From: Akkermansia muciniphila
GTDB taxonomy: Bacteria > Verrucomicrobiota > Verrucomicrobiia > Limisphaerales > BJHT01
DNA length: 64,000 nt
Direction: 5' to 3'
Assembly (NCBI GenBank): GCA_945861535.1
Contig: CAMAUZ010000032.1
Coordinates: 1 to 64,000 of the forward strand
The position numbers and the translations under genes were made by a program. Each line of letters opens with the position of its first letter. The first letter of the stretch is position 1. Below, in pieces: positions 46,785 to 55,500 of this stretch. The notes under the pieces were generated by a model. That model was not told the origin of the DNA. It made no database searches and saw only the letters and a program-made list of their open reading frames with translations.

Positions 46785-46935
46785 GGAACCACGAAAGACT
46801 CGAAAGGCACGAAAGGAAAAGGGCGCGCGGAAGCCGGGGGGCGGCGTCTGGCGGGTGAGTTATCCGGAGGTCGAGCCACCACGCTTCCGCTCCTTGTTTT
46901 CCGGCTTTTCGTGCCTTTCGTGTCTTTCGTGGTTC
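46785..46935. repeat. palindromic repeat, CACGAAAGACTCGAAAGGC type
   Basis: GAACCACGAAAGACTCGAAA with GGCACGAAAGGAAAAG is mirrored by CTTTTCGTGCCTTTCGTGTC with TTTCGTGGTTC. It lies between the small protein gene and the next SGNH esterase gene; bases 46936-47039 hold nothing else I can name. Confidence 0.88.
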
Positions 46936-47039
46936 AACCCGACTGGCGTTTCCAAGCTGAACCGTGAGCGCTGAAAAATCTCCAGCGTTTACAGGCGGTT
47001 TGGTGCGGCTGCGGGTGGGACCGCCCGCGGGCCGGGGCG

Positions 47040-48107
47040 TTACGGAGCCTCTTCGCGGAGTAGTTTGCGGAGGAGCGGGTCGAGGGCTTCGGCGAGGATG
47101 GTGTAGCCCTTGCCGGTGGGATGGAGGTAGTCGCCGGCGAGGTCGCGGGCGAGGGTGCCGTCGGGGGCGAGGAGTTTCGGGCCGGGGTCGAGGAAGGTGA
47201 TGTTGTTGCGGCCATCGAGCTTGGCGTAGAGGGCGTTGACTTCGGCGAGCTTGGTACGCATCGCGTCGGGCTTGGGGCCGCGCGGGAGGATGCCGAGGAG
47301 CACGATGGTGGCGTTGGGCTGGCGGCGGTGGATTTCATCGCAGAGGGCGCGGACGCCGGCGGCGATTTCTTCGGGTTTGTTTTTGCCGAGGTTGTTGGTG
47401 CCGATGAGGACGACGATGGCGCGGGCGGCGGCGCCGTCGAGTTCGCCGTGCTGAATGCGCCAGAGGGTGTTTTCGACGTAATCGTATCCGAAACCGAGGT
47501 TGGCGACTTTGCGTTTGCCGTAAAATTTTTCCCACACGTCGCGGCCGGGCTGGCTGCGGTCATGGGGTTCGCCGCCGTACATTTGGGTGATCGAGTCGCC
47601 GATGAAGACCAGCTCGGGTTTCCGTTCGCGGACGAGGGCGGTGACGGCGGCGTGGCGCTCGGCCCAGTCGTAGGTGGGCCAGTCGCGGTCCTGCGTGAGC
47701 GGGACGAGAGTCGTGGGCGGCGGGACGACGCCGGGCTGGACGTCGAAACGGGCTTCGGCGGGTTCGCTCTTTTGTTTGCGGTCGGGGCTGAAGGCGCGGG
47801 CTTTGACGAGGCCGCCATGGGCGAGCGCGATGGGCGCGAGGTACGGGCCGGAGCGCTGGTTGGGGTCGGAGCCGTCGAGGGTATAGCGGATGACCGCGCC
47901 GGGCGTGGCGCAGGTGAGGGTGACGAGGCCGGTGGCGCTGCGCGCGAGCGTAGGCGCGGCGAGCGGGCTGGCGGTCGCGGTGACGGTCGCGGTGGCTGCG
48001 GCGCTGGTGGCGCGGGCGGGGGCGGGCGGCGCGGCGGTCGTTTGGGTGAAGGCGGGCGCGGGGGCGAGGAGCGCGGCGGCGCAGAGGGTGAGGAGGGTGG
48101 GTTTCAT
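47040..48107 (-). CDS. secreted SGNH/GDSL esterase with chitobiase-like domain
   Basis: 355 residues from ATG 48107 (MKPTLLTLCAAALLAPAPAF signal peptide). An Ala/Thr-rich linker leads to a chitobiase C-terminal-like beta domain (about 47-125; VIRYTLDGSDPNQRSGPYLA). The SGNH hydrolase follows: VFIGDSITQMYGG (about 168), VANLGFGYD, LIGTNNLGKNKPEE (about 235) and DYLHPTGKGY with the Asp/His pair (about 324). It resembles PAF-acetylhydrolase-like esterases. Upstream is a single arm of the heptad repeat (48149-48192). Confidence 0.88.
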   Translation of the reverse strand: MKPTLLTLCAAALLAPAPAFTQTTAAPPAPARATSAAATATVTATASPLAAPTLARSATGLVTLTCATPGAVIRYTLDGSDPNQRSGPYLAPIALAHGGLVKARAFSPDRKQKSEPAEARFDVQPGVVPPPTTLVPLTQDRDWPTYDWAERHAAVTALVRERKPELVFIGDSITQMYGGEPHDRSQPGRDVWEKFYGKRKVANLGFGYDYVENTLWRIQHGELDGAAARAIVVLIGTNNLGKNKPEEIAAGVRALCDEIHRRQPNATIVLLGILPRGPKPDAMRTKLAEVNALYAKLDGRNNITFLDPGPKLLAPDGTLARDLAGDYLHPTGKGYTILAEALDPLLRKLLREEAP

Positions 48108-48148
48108 GTTTCGGACTTTCGACGGTTGCGAGAGGGGACGGGTGGGAA

Positions 48149-48192
48149 AAGTTCCAAGGCTAAAGCTCAAAGCTCAAGGGAAGAACCAAGGG
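48149..48192. repeat. AAAGCTC heptad repeat, single arm
   Basis: AAGTTCCAAGGCTAAAGCTC followed by AAAGCTCAAGGGAAG. Only one arm of the family is clear here. Confidence 0.7.
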
Positions 48193-48322
48193 TCAGAAGG
48201 TCCAATCGGGCGCGGGCGCGGAAAGCTTTGCACCTGCGACCGGCGCGCGCTTTGCCGGGGCGCTGTCGGCGTTGGGTTTGATCGTGCTCATTGCGGCGCT
48301 CATTTCTTTGCCATGCCCGCGC

Positions 48323-49222
48323 TCAGGTGGCGGGGATGAAGCGTTGGGCGATGAGGGCGGTTACAAAACAGGCGATGAAAATCAGGCCGGTCTCGCGGGG
48401 GACGTGGGCGACGGCGAGGAGGTCCACGAGGACGATGCCGGCGAGGAGGCTGGAGACGGTGCGGCCGATATTACGCGGGGTGGACCAGAAGGTGGTGCGG
48501 ATGGAGCGGAGAATCCACAGGGCGAGGATGGCCATGAGGATGAGCGCGCCGGGGCGGGATTCGCCGGCGTTTACGAGGAAGGCGAGCGCCACGGGGATCA
48601 GCAGCAGCAGGCACGGCCAGTAGCGGATGAGGCCGGGGACGCTTTCCTTTCGTGCGATGTAGCTGAGGCCGACGATGTAGCAGAAGAGGGCGACGGCGCT
48701 CCAGACGGCGAGGCCGGTGACGCCTTCACCGCCGGCGGAGGCGGCGGCGAGGAAGAGGAAGAAGCGGCAGCCGGCCATGAGGACGGGCGCGTGTTCCATT
48801 TCTTTGTGGAGGTAGTCGTAGAGGACGATGCAGGTGACGAGCAGGAGGGCGAGGACGGCGGTGGTGCGGTTCATCGTGGCGAGCAGGACGAAGCCGCCGC
48901 CTAGCAGAGCAATGCCCAGCGCCCAGACGGTGCGGACGTCGATGTGACCGGCGGGGATGGGGCGCTCGCGGCGGTGGCGGACGTCGAACCAGACATCGCA
49001 GGCGTCGTTGAGGAACATGCCGCCGATGTAGAGGAGCGAGGCACCGAGGCAGAGGCGGAGGAGGTTGTTGTTGCCGCCGCCGCCGAGGATCCATGCGGCC
49101 ATGCAGTTGGACCAGACGGTGGGAAGATTCGACACGCGGCCGAGGACGAGCAGCGTGCGCCAGAGCGGGGCGCGCGTCGGGGGCGCAGGCGCGGCGGATG
49201 GAATGGAGGCGGGCTGGCTCAA
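48323..49222 (-). CDS. eboC: UbiA-family prenyltransferase, EboC-like
   Basis: 299 residues with a TTG start. A short Pro/Ala tail precedes about eight membrane helices. The prenyl-diphosphate motif is NDACDVWFDVRHRRERPIPA, and a second Asp motif appears in YDYLHKEMEHAPVLM. The family transfers polyprenyl groups inside the membrane. Because the next gene upstream is EboE-like, I read this as EboC of the ebo cluster, which has been linked to moving a precursor to the periplasm in scytonemin-making cyanobacteria. Other UbiA roles cannot be excluded. Confidence 0.8.
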   Translation of the reverse strand: MSQPASIPSAAPAPPTRAPLWRTLLVLGRVSNLPTVWSNCMAAWILGGGGNNNLLRLCLGASLLYIGGMFLNDACDVWFDVRHRRERPIPAGHIDVRTVWALGIALLGGGFVLLATMNRTTAVLALLLVTCIVLYDYLHKEMEHAPVLMAGCRFFLFLAAASAGGEGVTGLAVWSAVALFCYIVGLSYIARKESVPGLIRYWPCLLLLIPVALAFLVNAGESRPGALILMAILALWILRSIRTTFWSTPRNIGRTVSSLLAGIVLVDLLAVAHVPRETGLIFIACFVTALIAQRFIPAT

Positions 49223-49273
49223 GGGTGGGTGCGGGGCGATGCGAGTGGTGTGGAGAAAGGAAGGGGGAATGGG

Positions 49274-49400
49274 AGATCCGCGGATGGACGCGGATTTACA
49301 GGGATAAAACGCGTGCCGGGTCGCGTCGCCATTTTCCGAGCGGGCGATTCGACCGGTGAGCTTATGTTATCCGTGTGCATCCGGGTTGACCCGTGGTTAA
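49274..49400. repeat. palindromic repeat, CGGATGGACACGGATT type, copy 2
   Basis: ATCCGCGGATGGACGCGGAT is mirrored by ATCCGTGTGCATCCGGGTTG, with outer GGATAA / TTATCC. Related to 27981-28096. It occupies the 193 bp gap between the eboE-like and eboC-like genes. Confidence 0.75.
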
Positions 49401-49415
49401 ACAGTGTTTTCCCGG

Positions 49416-50573
49416 CTATTCGGTCAGCCGGTGTTCGCGGCAGCGGGCGAGGCACCAGTCGTATTCGCCGACGAGCTGATCGACGACGGAGCGGTTCTTC
49501 ATTTCCGCGGGCATGACTTCCCAAGTGTAGGTCTCCATCTCGAGGTGGGAGCAGAGTGTCGGGTCTTCGCGCAGCAATTCGAGGACGCCGAGGAGATGGT
49601 CGGAGGTGTCGCCGAAGAGCGCGCTGGTGGGGCAGTGCAGGGGAATGTGGAAGTGGATGCGCCATTCCTCGTCGTCGGCGGGGGCGTTGGCCAGCGCGAG
49701 GTCGAGGTCGCGGTAGCGGGTGAGGGTGGTGCCGGTGCGGGCGATGACTTGATGGAGATAAACATCGTCGGCGAAGGCGGCGAGGGCGCGGCGGACTTCG
49801 GGGGTGGGACTGACTTTGAGCGCGGAACTGAGGTGGAGCTTGCTGATGCGGATGCCGTGGCGTTGCAGGCGGCGAATGGCCTCGCGGGGCTGCTCGTATT
49901 CCACGGCGAGATGGCAGGTGTCGTAGTTGACGCCGAGGTGATGGAGGACGCGCTGGTCGCCGGGGCGTTGGGCGACGATGCGGTCGAAGAAGGCGACGGT
50001 TTCCTGGGTGGTCTCGAAGAGGCCGAGCGGCTCGGGTTCGAGACCGAGGTGGAGGATGCGGCCGGTGCGCTCGGAGAGGCGCGCGATGTGATCGACGCAG
50101 CGGCAGAGGTTGTGGCGGATTTCGGCGAGCTGTTCCTCACCGCGGATGAATTCCTTGAACGAGCCGGGGAGGGTGCTGACGCTGCCTTCGATGCCGTCGG
50201 GGACGAGTTGGGCGAGGAGATCGAAGAGGCGGTTGGTGTAGTCGAGGCGCTCGCGGGTGGTCCAGTCGGGGGCGTACACTTGTTCCTTCACGCGGCCGCC
50301 GTGGAAGCGGCCGTAGGGAAATCCGTTGATGGTGAAAACGTAGCAGCCGCGTTCGTCGAGCCAGTGGCGGAAGGCGGTGAGGGTGGCGGGATCGCTGAGT
50401 TCGCGCGAGGCCTGGTCGCTGAGGCGCAGGCCAATGGCGAAGGGTGCGGTCGGGCAGACGCGTTGCTTGACGGCGAGGGTGAAGCGGTTGAGTGAGTCGA
50501 GGGTTTGCGCCCAGTCCTCGCCGCGATGGATGTTGGTGCAGTAGGCCAGGTGCAGGCCGTGGTGGAGCTTCAT
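49416..50573 (-). CDS. eboE: EboE-like TIM-barrel protein
   Basis: 385 residues, no signal peptide. HHGLHLAYCTNIHRGEDWAQ at the start, YVFTINGFPYGRFHGGRVKE, VYAPDWTTRERLDYT, LGLEPEPLGLFETTQETVAF and GVNYDTCHLAVEYEQP are the hallmarks of EboE ('metabolite traffic protein'), which has a xylose-isomerase-like barrel. It carries plausible metal ligands (His, Glu, Asp) in the last two motifs. Its substrate is unknown. It is followed by the EboC-like prenyltransferase on the same strand; EboA, EboB, EboD and EboF are not in the window. Confidence 0.88.
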   Translation of the reverse strand: MKLHHGLHLAYCTNIHRGEDWAQTLDSLNRFTLAVKQRVCPTAPFAIGLRLSDQASRELSDPATLTAFRHWLDERGCYVFTINGFPYGRFHGGRVKEQVYAPDWTTRERLDYTNRLFDLLAQLVPDGIEGSVSTLPGSFKEFIRGEEQLAEIRHNLCRCVDHIARLSERTGRILHLGLEPEPLGLFETTQETVAFFDRIVAQRPGDQRVLHHLGVNYDTCHLAVEYEQPREAIRRLQRHGIRISKLHLSSALKVSPTPEVRRALAAFADDVYLHQVIARTGTTLTRYRDLDLALANAPADDEEWRIHFHIPLHCPTSALFGDTSDHLLGVLELLREDPTLCSHLEMETYTWEVMPAEMKNRSVVDQLVGEYDWCLARCREHRLTE

Positions 50574-50588
50574 ACGATGTGCGGCAGG

Positions 50589-50848
50589 GAAAGCTCAAAG
50601 CTTAAAGCTCAAAGCTCAAGGAAAGGTTTAAAGTTCAAAGTTCAAGGTTCAAAGTTTTGAGCGGGCGGTTGCTCCCAACTTTCTGGCAACGATTGACGGG
50701 GACGTGAAGTGCCGGGCTGTTGTCTTTCTCCCTCGGGCTGGCGAGGGGCATGGGGCCAACTCGATTCGGCTCTCGCAGGGTCGCCGGCCGTTGGTGGAGC
50801 TTGGCAGCTTGGTGCTTCCCTTGAGCTTTGAGCTTTGAGCTATTTTCC
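50589..50848. repeat. AAAGCTC/AAAGTTC heptad palindrome, copy 4
   Basis: About nine heptads (AAAGCTC, AAAGCTT, AAAGTTC and near forms) at 50590-50660 are mirrored by CCCTTGAGCTTTGAGCTTTG (about 50818-50841). It fills the gap between the eboE-like gene and the DUF4956 gene. Confidence 0.88.
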
Positions 50849-50886
50849 CAGTCCCGATTTTTGCCACGCCGGGCGGCCCCGACAAC

Positions 50887-51576
50887 TCACAGCTCCGATT
50901 CGTCCTCGGCCTTGAGGGTCGTGATCTGGGTGGCGCCTTCGAGGGCTTTGAGTTCGGAGACGAGGTCGTCCACGCGCGCGGGGTCGCGGAGCAGGAGGCG
51001 GAAGGAGATGTCCACGCCTTCGTAGCCTTCGTGGGTGCGCTGGCTGGCGAGTTGGATGCGGCGGCTGTGGCGGTCGAGGAGGAAGCTCAGTTCCGGCAGA
51101 TCGATGACCGGCCGCGCCCAGTGGAGGTTCAAGACAACATCGTAACGATGGCGGCTGCCGAAGTTGGTGTACCAGAGATAGGTGATGAGAGCGCAGGTGA
51201 GGATGCCGCCGACGAGGGCGCTGGAGAATTTCTGCGTGCCGCAGGCCATGCCGACGAAGATCGAGGTGAGAATGAACGACGTGTCGAGCGTGTCGCGCAG
51301 AATGTTACGGAAGCGCACGATGGCGAAGACGGCCATCAGCCCGAAGGCGGTGACGATGTTGTTGCTCAAGACCACCATGACGAGCGACACGATGACGGGG
51401 GTGACAACGAGCGCGTTGACGAACGAACGCGAGTAGGACAGCCCGACATGAGTGAGCATGTACACCCAGCCGATGGTCTGCCCCAGCAGGAACGAGAGCA
51501 GGATGCCGAGGATGAGGGCGGGGATGTTGGGCGGTGCCAGCGAGGTGTCACCTTGGAAAAACAGCCATTCATTCAT
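50887..51576 (-). CDS. DUF4956 membrane protein
   Basis: 229 residues. Four membrane segments in the first 150 residues (starting at IPALILGILLSFLLGQTIGW; then FVNALVVTPVIVSLVMVVLS), the family-typical GLMAVFAIVRFRNILRDTLD and a soluble C-terminal ferredoxin-like domain (about 150-229). DUF4956 is of unknown function but is regularly next to VTC-domain polyphosphate polymerase and CotH genes, as here. It starts 29 bases after the VTC gene and probably forms part of an envelope complex with it. Confidence 0.9.
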   Translation of the reverse strand: MNEWLFFQGDTSLAPPNIPALILGILLSFLLGQTIGWVYMLTHVGLSYSRSFVNALVVTPVIVSLVMVVLSNNIVTAFGLMAVFAIVRFRNILRDTLDTSFILTSIFVGMACGTQKFSSALVGGILTCALITYLWYTNFGSRHRYDVVLNLHWARPVIDLPELSFLLDRHSRRIQLASQRTHEGYEGVDISFRLLLRDPARVDDLVSELKALEGATQITTLKAEDESEL

Positions 51577-51605
51577 AAGTAGATCAGGATTAGATCGGGA
51601 TTAGG

Positions 51606-52430
51606 TCAAGATTGTTGCAGGAGCACCGCCTTGTTGGCGAAGCGGTCGGGGTGGGTGCCGAGGGTTTCGCGGCGGGCGCGGCGACCCTCGAAGAGATACT
51701 CACCCATGAGCGCGATGCCATCGGCGTATTTGGCGGCCGAGCCTTGGGTGAGACCGCAGACGCGGACGAGTTCACGCAGCCAGTTGGGGAAGCGGCCGGT
51801 GAATTTCAACTCGACCACGGCCTGTTTGCCGAAGACGACGGCTTCCTTGTGCATCTCGGTGCGCAGGGACGCCGTCGGCTCGGGACAGCAGCGGACGTGA
51901 CGGTCGATGGTGACGCGGAGGGAATTGTCGTGCGGGCTGACCCAGGCCTCGCGCATGTAGGCGATGTGGGCCTTGGGAATCGCGTGGTATTCCTTCATCA
52001 GCGAACTGAAGCGCTGGAGGGCGACGAGGTCCTTCGGGTTCTTGGTGGCGACGTGTTCGAGTTTGGGAAGGTGGCCGGAGAGAATCCAATCGACCGCCTC
52101 GCGCTTGACGCCGCCGCGCTGTTTCAGGATGGCGTCGTTCATCCGGCGTTTGATCTCGAAGAAGACCGGGGCGCGGGGCGCGTCCTCGTAGAAGCGGAGG
52201 CGGAGTTTGAAACGGTTCTTGTTGCCGTTGATGGTGCCCCAGTAAATCGTGAGGAGGTCGGAGTCGAGATAGAGGCTGTGAACGGGATAGGAAAAGTCAG
52301 GCTGGCCTTCGCCATATTCGTCGATGACGAGATAGGAGCGAACGAAATCCCGGACCTTGAGCGCCGTCGTTTCGGGGACGACGTATTTCAACTCGAACCG
52401 CTGGAGTTGCAACTGATGGGTCTGGCTCAT
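51606..52430 (-). CDS. VTC-domain polyphosphate polymerase-like protein
   Basis: 274 residues, soluble. The VTC tunnel fold is recognisable by alternating basic and acidic motifs: QRFELKYVVPE, SLYLDSDLLTIYWG, RFKLRLRFYED, VFFEIKRRMNDAILKQR, SLRVTIDRHVRC, AVVELKFTGRFPNWL and KYADGIALMGEY. In yeast Vtc4 this domain makes polyphosphate from ATP, with the lysines and arginines lining the tunnel and glutamates holding Mn. No SPX domain is present. It sits between the DUF4956 gene and the CotH/lamin-tail gene, a conserved neighbourhood. Confidence 0.9.
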   Translation of the reverse strand: MSQTHQLQLQRFELKYVVPETTALKVRDFVRSYLVIDEYGEGQPDFSYPVHSLYLDSDLLTIYWGTINGNKNRFKLRLRFYEDAPRAPVFFEIKRRMNDAILKQRGGVKREAVDWILSGHLPKLEHVATKNPKDLVALQRFSSLMKEYHAIPKAHIAYMREAWVSPHDNSLRVTIDRHVRCCPEPTASLRTEMHKEAVVFGKQAVVELKFTGRFPNWLRELVRVCGLTQGSAAKYADGIALMGEYLFEGRRARRETLGTHPDRFANKAVLLQQS

Positions 52431-52535
52431 TTCACACGGAGACCGGCATGGAATTTCCCCGCGGACATCGCCGGCAGGAAGCGCGGTTTAATTCGCAAGG
52501 AACGGGGGTGAAGTAAAGCCTCGTTTTCAAAAAGG

Positions 52536-55500
52536 TCAGTTCGCGGCGGCCGGGGGGGGCGCGACGACGGGGGCGGCGGGGGCCTTGGTCACGACGATCT
52601 TATCCTCCTGCAAAACTTTGCCCCATTGATCGACGCCTTTGACGACGATCTGGTTGGGACCGTCAGCCAGGCCGATGTTCGCGAGGGACCAGGTGACCTC
52701 GGTCTTCCACTCGGGCTTCACGCCGGGCTGACCTTCGACGCCAAGGGTGAAGATGCCGTAGGGCGCGTTGCCTTCGAGCGTCACCGAGTCGGCTGCCGTG
52801 GTGATCGGGTTGCCGCCATTGGTGGTGATCTTGAAACCGAGTTTGTAGTTGGGGCCCAACATCCGCTGCGCCGCGGCATCGCGGGCGACACACCAGTTGC
52901 GATACATGGTGGCGTTGATGGGCACCGCGGTGGTGGCCTCCTCCTCGGCCTTGAGGTAGGCGAAGAACCGGGGCGAGTCCTTGGTGTAGTTTTCCATCAG
53001 CTCGACGAGGTAATAGTTGAAGAGCCGTCGGTTGTAGGGTTTCTCGATCCACGACCGCACGCGATCGCCGTAGAACGCGCCGACGACGTTGTTGCCGCTG
53101 AAGCCCTGGTCGCTGTCCCATTGGAAGAACTGCCAGAGGCCGTCGTGCGGCCGGCGGTAGAACAGGGCGTTGTGGGCGTTGCCGAGCGTGAAGGTGTCCC
53201 AGTCGCCGCTGTAGCCGCGGACCACGGCGTGGCGCAGGGTGTTATACGGGTCGATGTGCTTCTCGATTTCCGCCTGCGAATAGGTGTTGTCGGTGATGGT
53301 TTTGACAAACGAGATCAACCCGCCGAAATCGTCCTCGACCTCGCTGGTCCGCTTCATCCAGATGGGGCGGTAGCGGCCGGCGTCTTCGCCTTTGTAAATC
53401 CAGTCCGGCTGCAGCGGGGATCCGCCGCCCCAGTCATCCCGCAACCACCAGGTCATCTCGGGCCGATAGAGTTCCCCCTTGCTCCCGTCTTTGAAAACCC
53501 GGTTGAGAAAATCGTTGGCCACCGGCTCGGTCTCTTCGCGGACCAGCGGGGCGGTGTTGTTGATGATCACCCGGACAAACTCCGCCTGCGCGACCGGATG
53601 CCCGAGCTGGTACATCCAGAAACGCACCACGCGGTTGTGCAGCCGGGCCTCGCCGTCGGGATCGTTGTCATAGGTGAACTTCGTATGGGAGCGGAAGAGC
53701 CGGTCGCCGGGCAGTTTCCACTTACCCCGGCTCATGTCCGTGGAGCGGGTGTAACCGCTGCCGCTGTTATGGATCTCCGCGTTGTAATAGATGTCCGTCT
53801 CGTTCGCGATGAAGGTCGAGTTATGATAGTGATTGGAGAGCCGGGGGAATTTGAACCCATACTTGTTTGTATTACCCCCCGCGATTTTCTCCATGTCATA
53901 GGCGGAGACGACGAACCGCTTCAGCGCCAGGTCGCGGGGCACCGGTTGGTTGTCCACGATGTAGAGCGCCGGCTTCTCCGGTCCGCCCCGCGGTAGCATC
54001 GTAATCTGCCCGCCCGGCCCGCGCGCCAGCACATAGAACTGCACGATCTGCCCCTGGCTCCGAAGGTCCGCTATTTCCGCCGTATAGATGGTATCTCCGG
54101 CGATCATGTCACCGCCGTTTTTGCCGTCATCGACCATCGGTTTGCTCAGCCACGGGGTTTTGTCCGTATTGCTGTCGGCGCGGTAAAAGAGCTGCACGCT
54201 GGCCACCCGCACACTGGCCGGGACGTTGGCGGTGATTTTGACGGTATCGGTCGTCCGCGGCACGGCCGGACTGTGCGCCAGTTGCTCGACCTGTGGCGGC
54301 GGGGCGGCCTGCAGCCGGGAATTCGCGCGGCCGGGTGTGCCCACATTGGGCGGCACGGCCAGCAGGAAGGAAGGATTGATGCTGTAATCCCAGGTGTGCG
54401 CGATCAACCGTGGCGTGCCGGACAGCCACCGGGCGTCAAAACGCAACTCATACTTCTGCCCCTTGGCGATCCCGACGATGTCGATCTCGGCGCGGTTGGC
54501 ACGGTTGTCACCCCGGCCATCGGAAATAAGATGCAACTCACCATTGGTCATATAGCTCGCCCAATGTGTGCCCTGACAGACCCAGCCATTGCTGCTGCTG
54601 CCATTGGGAGACATGACGGTCGGATTGGCGATGAAGTTGGTTCCCTGCCCATCGAGCCGGAACTCAATGTTCTTCAACACAACGTGCCCCTTGCTGATGA
54701 GATAAAAATGTAACTCCTGAAAGTCACTCGGCTGCCCGTCCCGCAACCATTCCTGGTAGGTGCCTGTGAACGAGTAGGTCTTGAACTTGGATTTGCTGCT
54801 CTCATCGCTATCCGCCCAGGCCGAGGAGAGGCTGTTATCCATCAAAGGATGCCGGAGTTCCAGGCTGCTGCCGCTGTTGTGGGCAATGAACGGCCAGTCG
54901 CCGCCGAACCGGTAATCCACCTGACTCGCCAGGTTCCCATGCTGATCCACCAACCGCACCAGATCCCCCTTGTTATTCAGTTTTCCTTCAAAATCCCCGA
55001 TGACATTGATGTTCCCGTGCATCCCGCGCAGGAAGGACTCGTCGCCCGCCACCACCAGGTAGCCGCCTGCGGGAATCTTGCTGCCTTTGGGGAAGGTAAA
55101 CTCCGTGCCATCGGTGAAATGCCATCCCGTCAACGACACCGCACTCCGGCCGCGGTTGAACAGCTCAATGAACTCGCTCTTCTTCTGCGTATAGGGCGGC
55201 GCGAACATGATCTCGTTGATGACGATGTCTTGATTGCGCTCGGGATTGTTGGGCTTGTTCTTGGTATCCTTTGTCGTCGCATACCATTCGCGGCTGCCAT
55301 CGGGAAACGCCTGGAGATAGTCGCCGTGCTTGGGCGGGTTAAATATCCAGGCGTCCTTCACGGAATTCTCGCCATCGACGAGATAGACCACCACTTCGTC
55401 CTGCACCACCGGGAATTGCACGCTGAACGCCTTCACCCCGCGCGCCGGCAGCGTCACGTCCCGCAGCGACACTTTCTCGGAAAAATCCCGCTGCGAGGTC

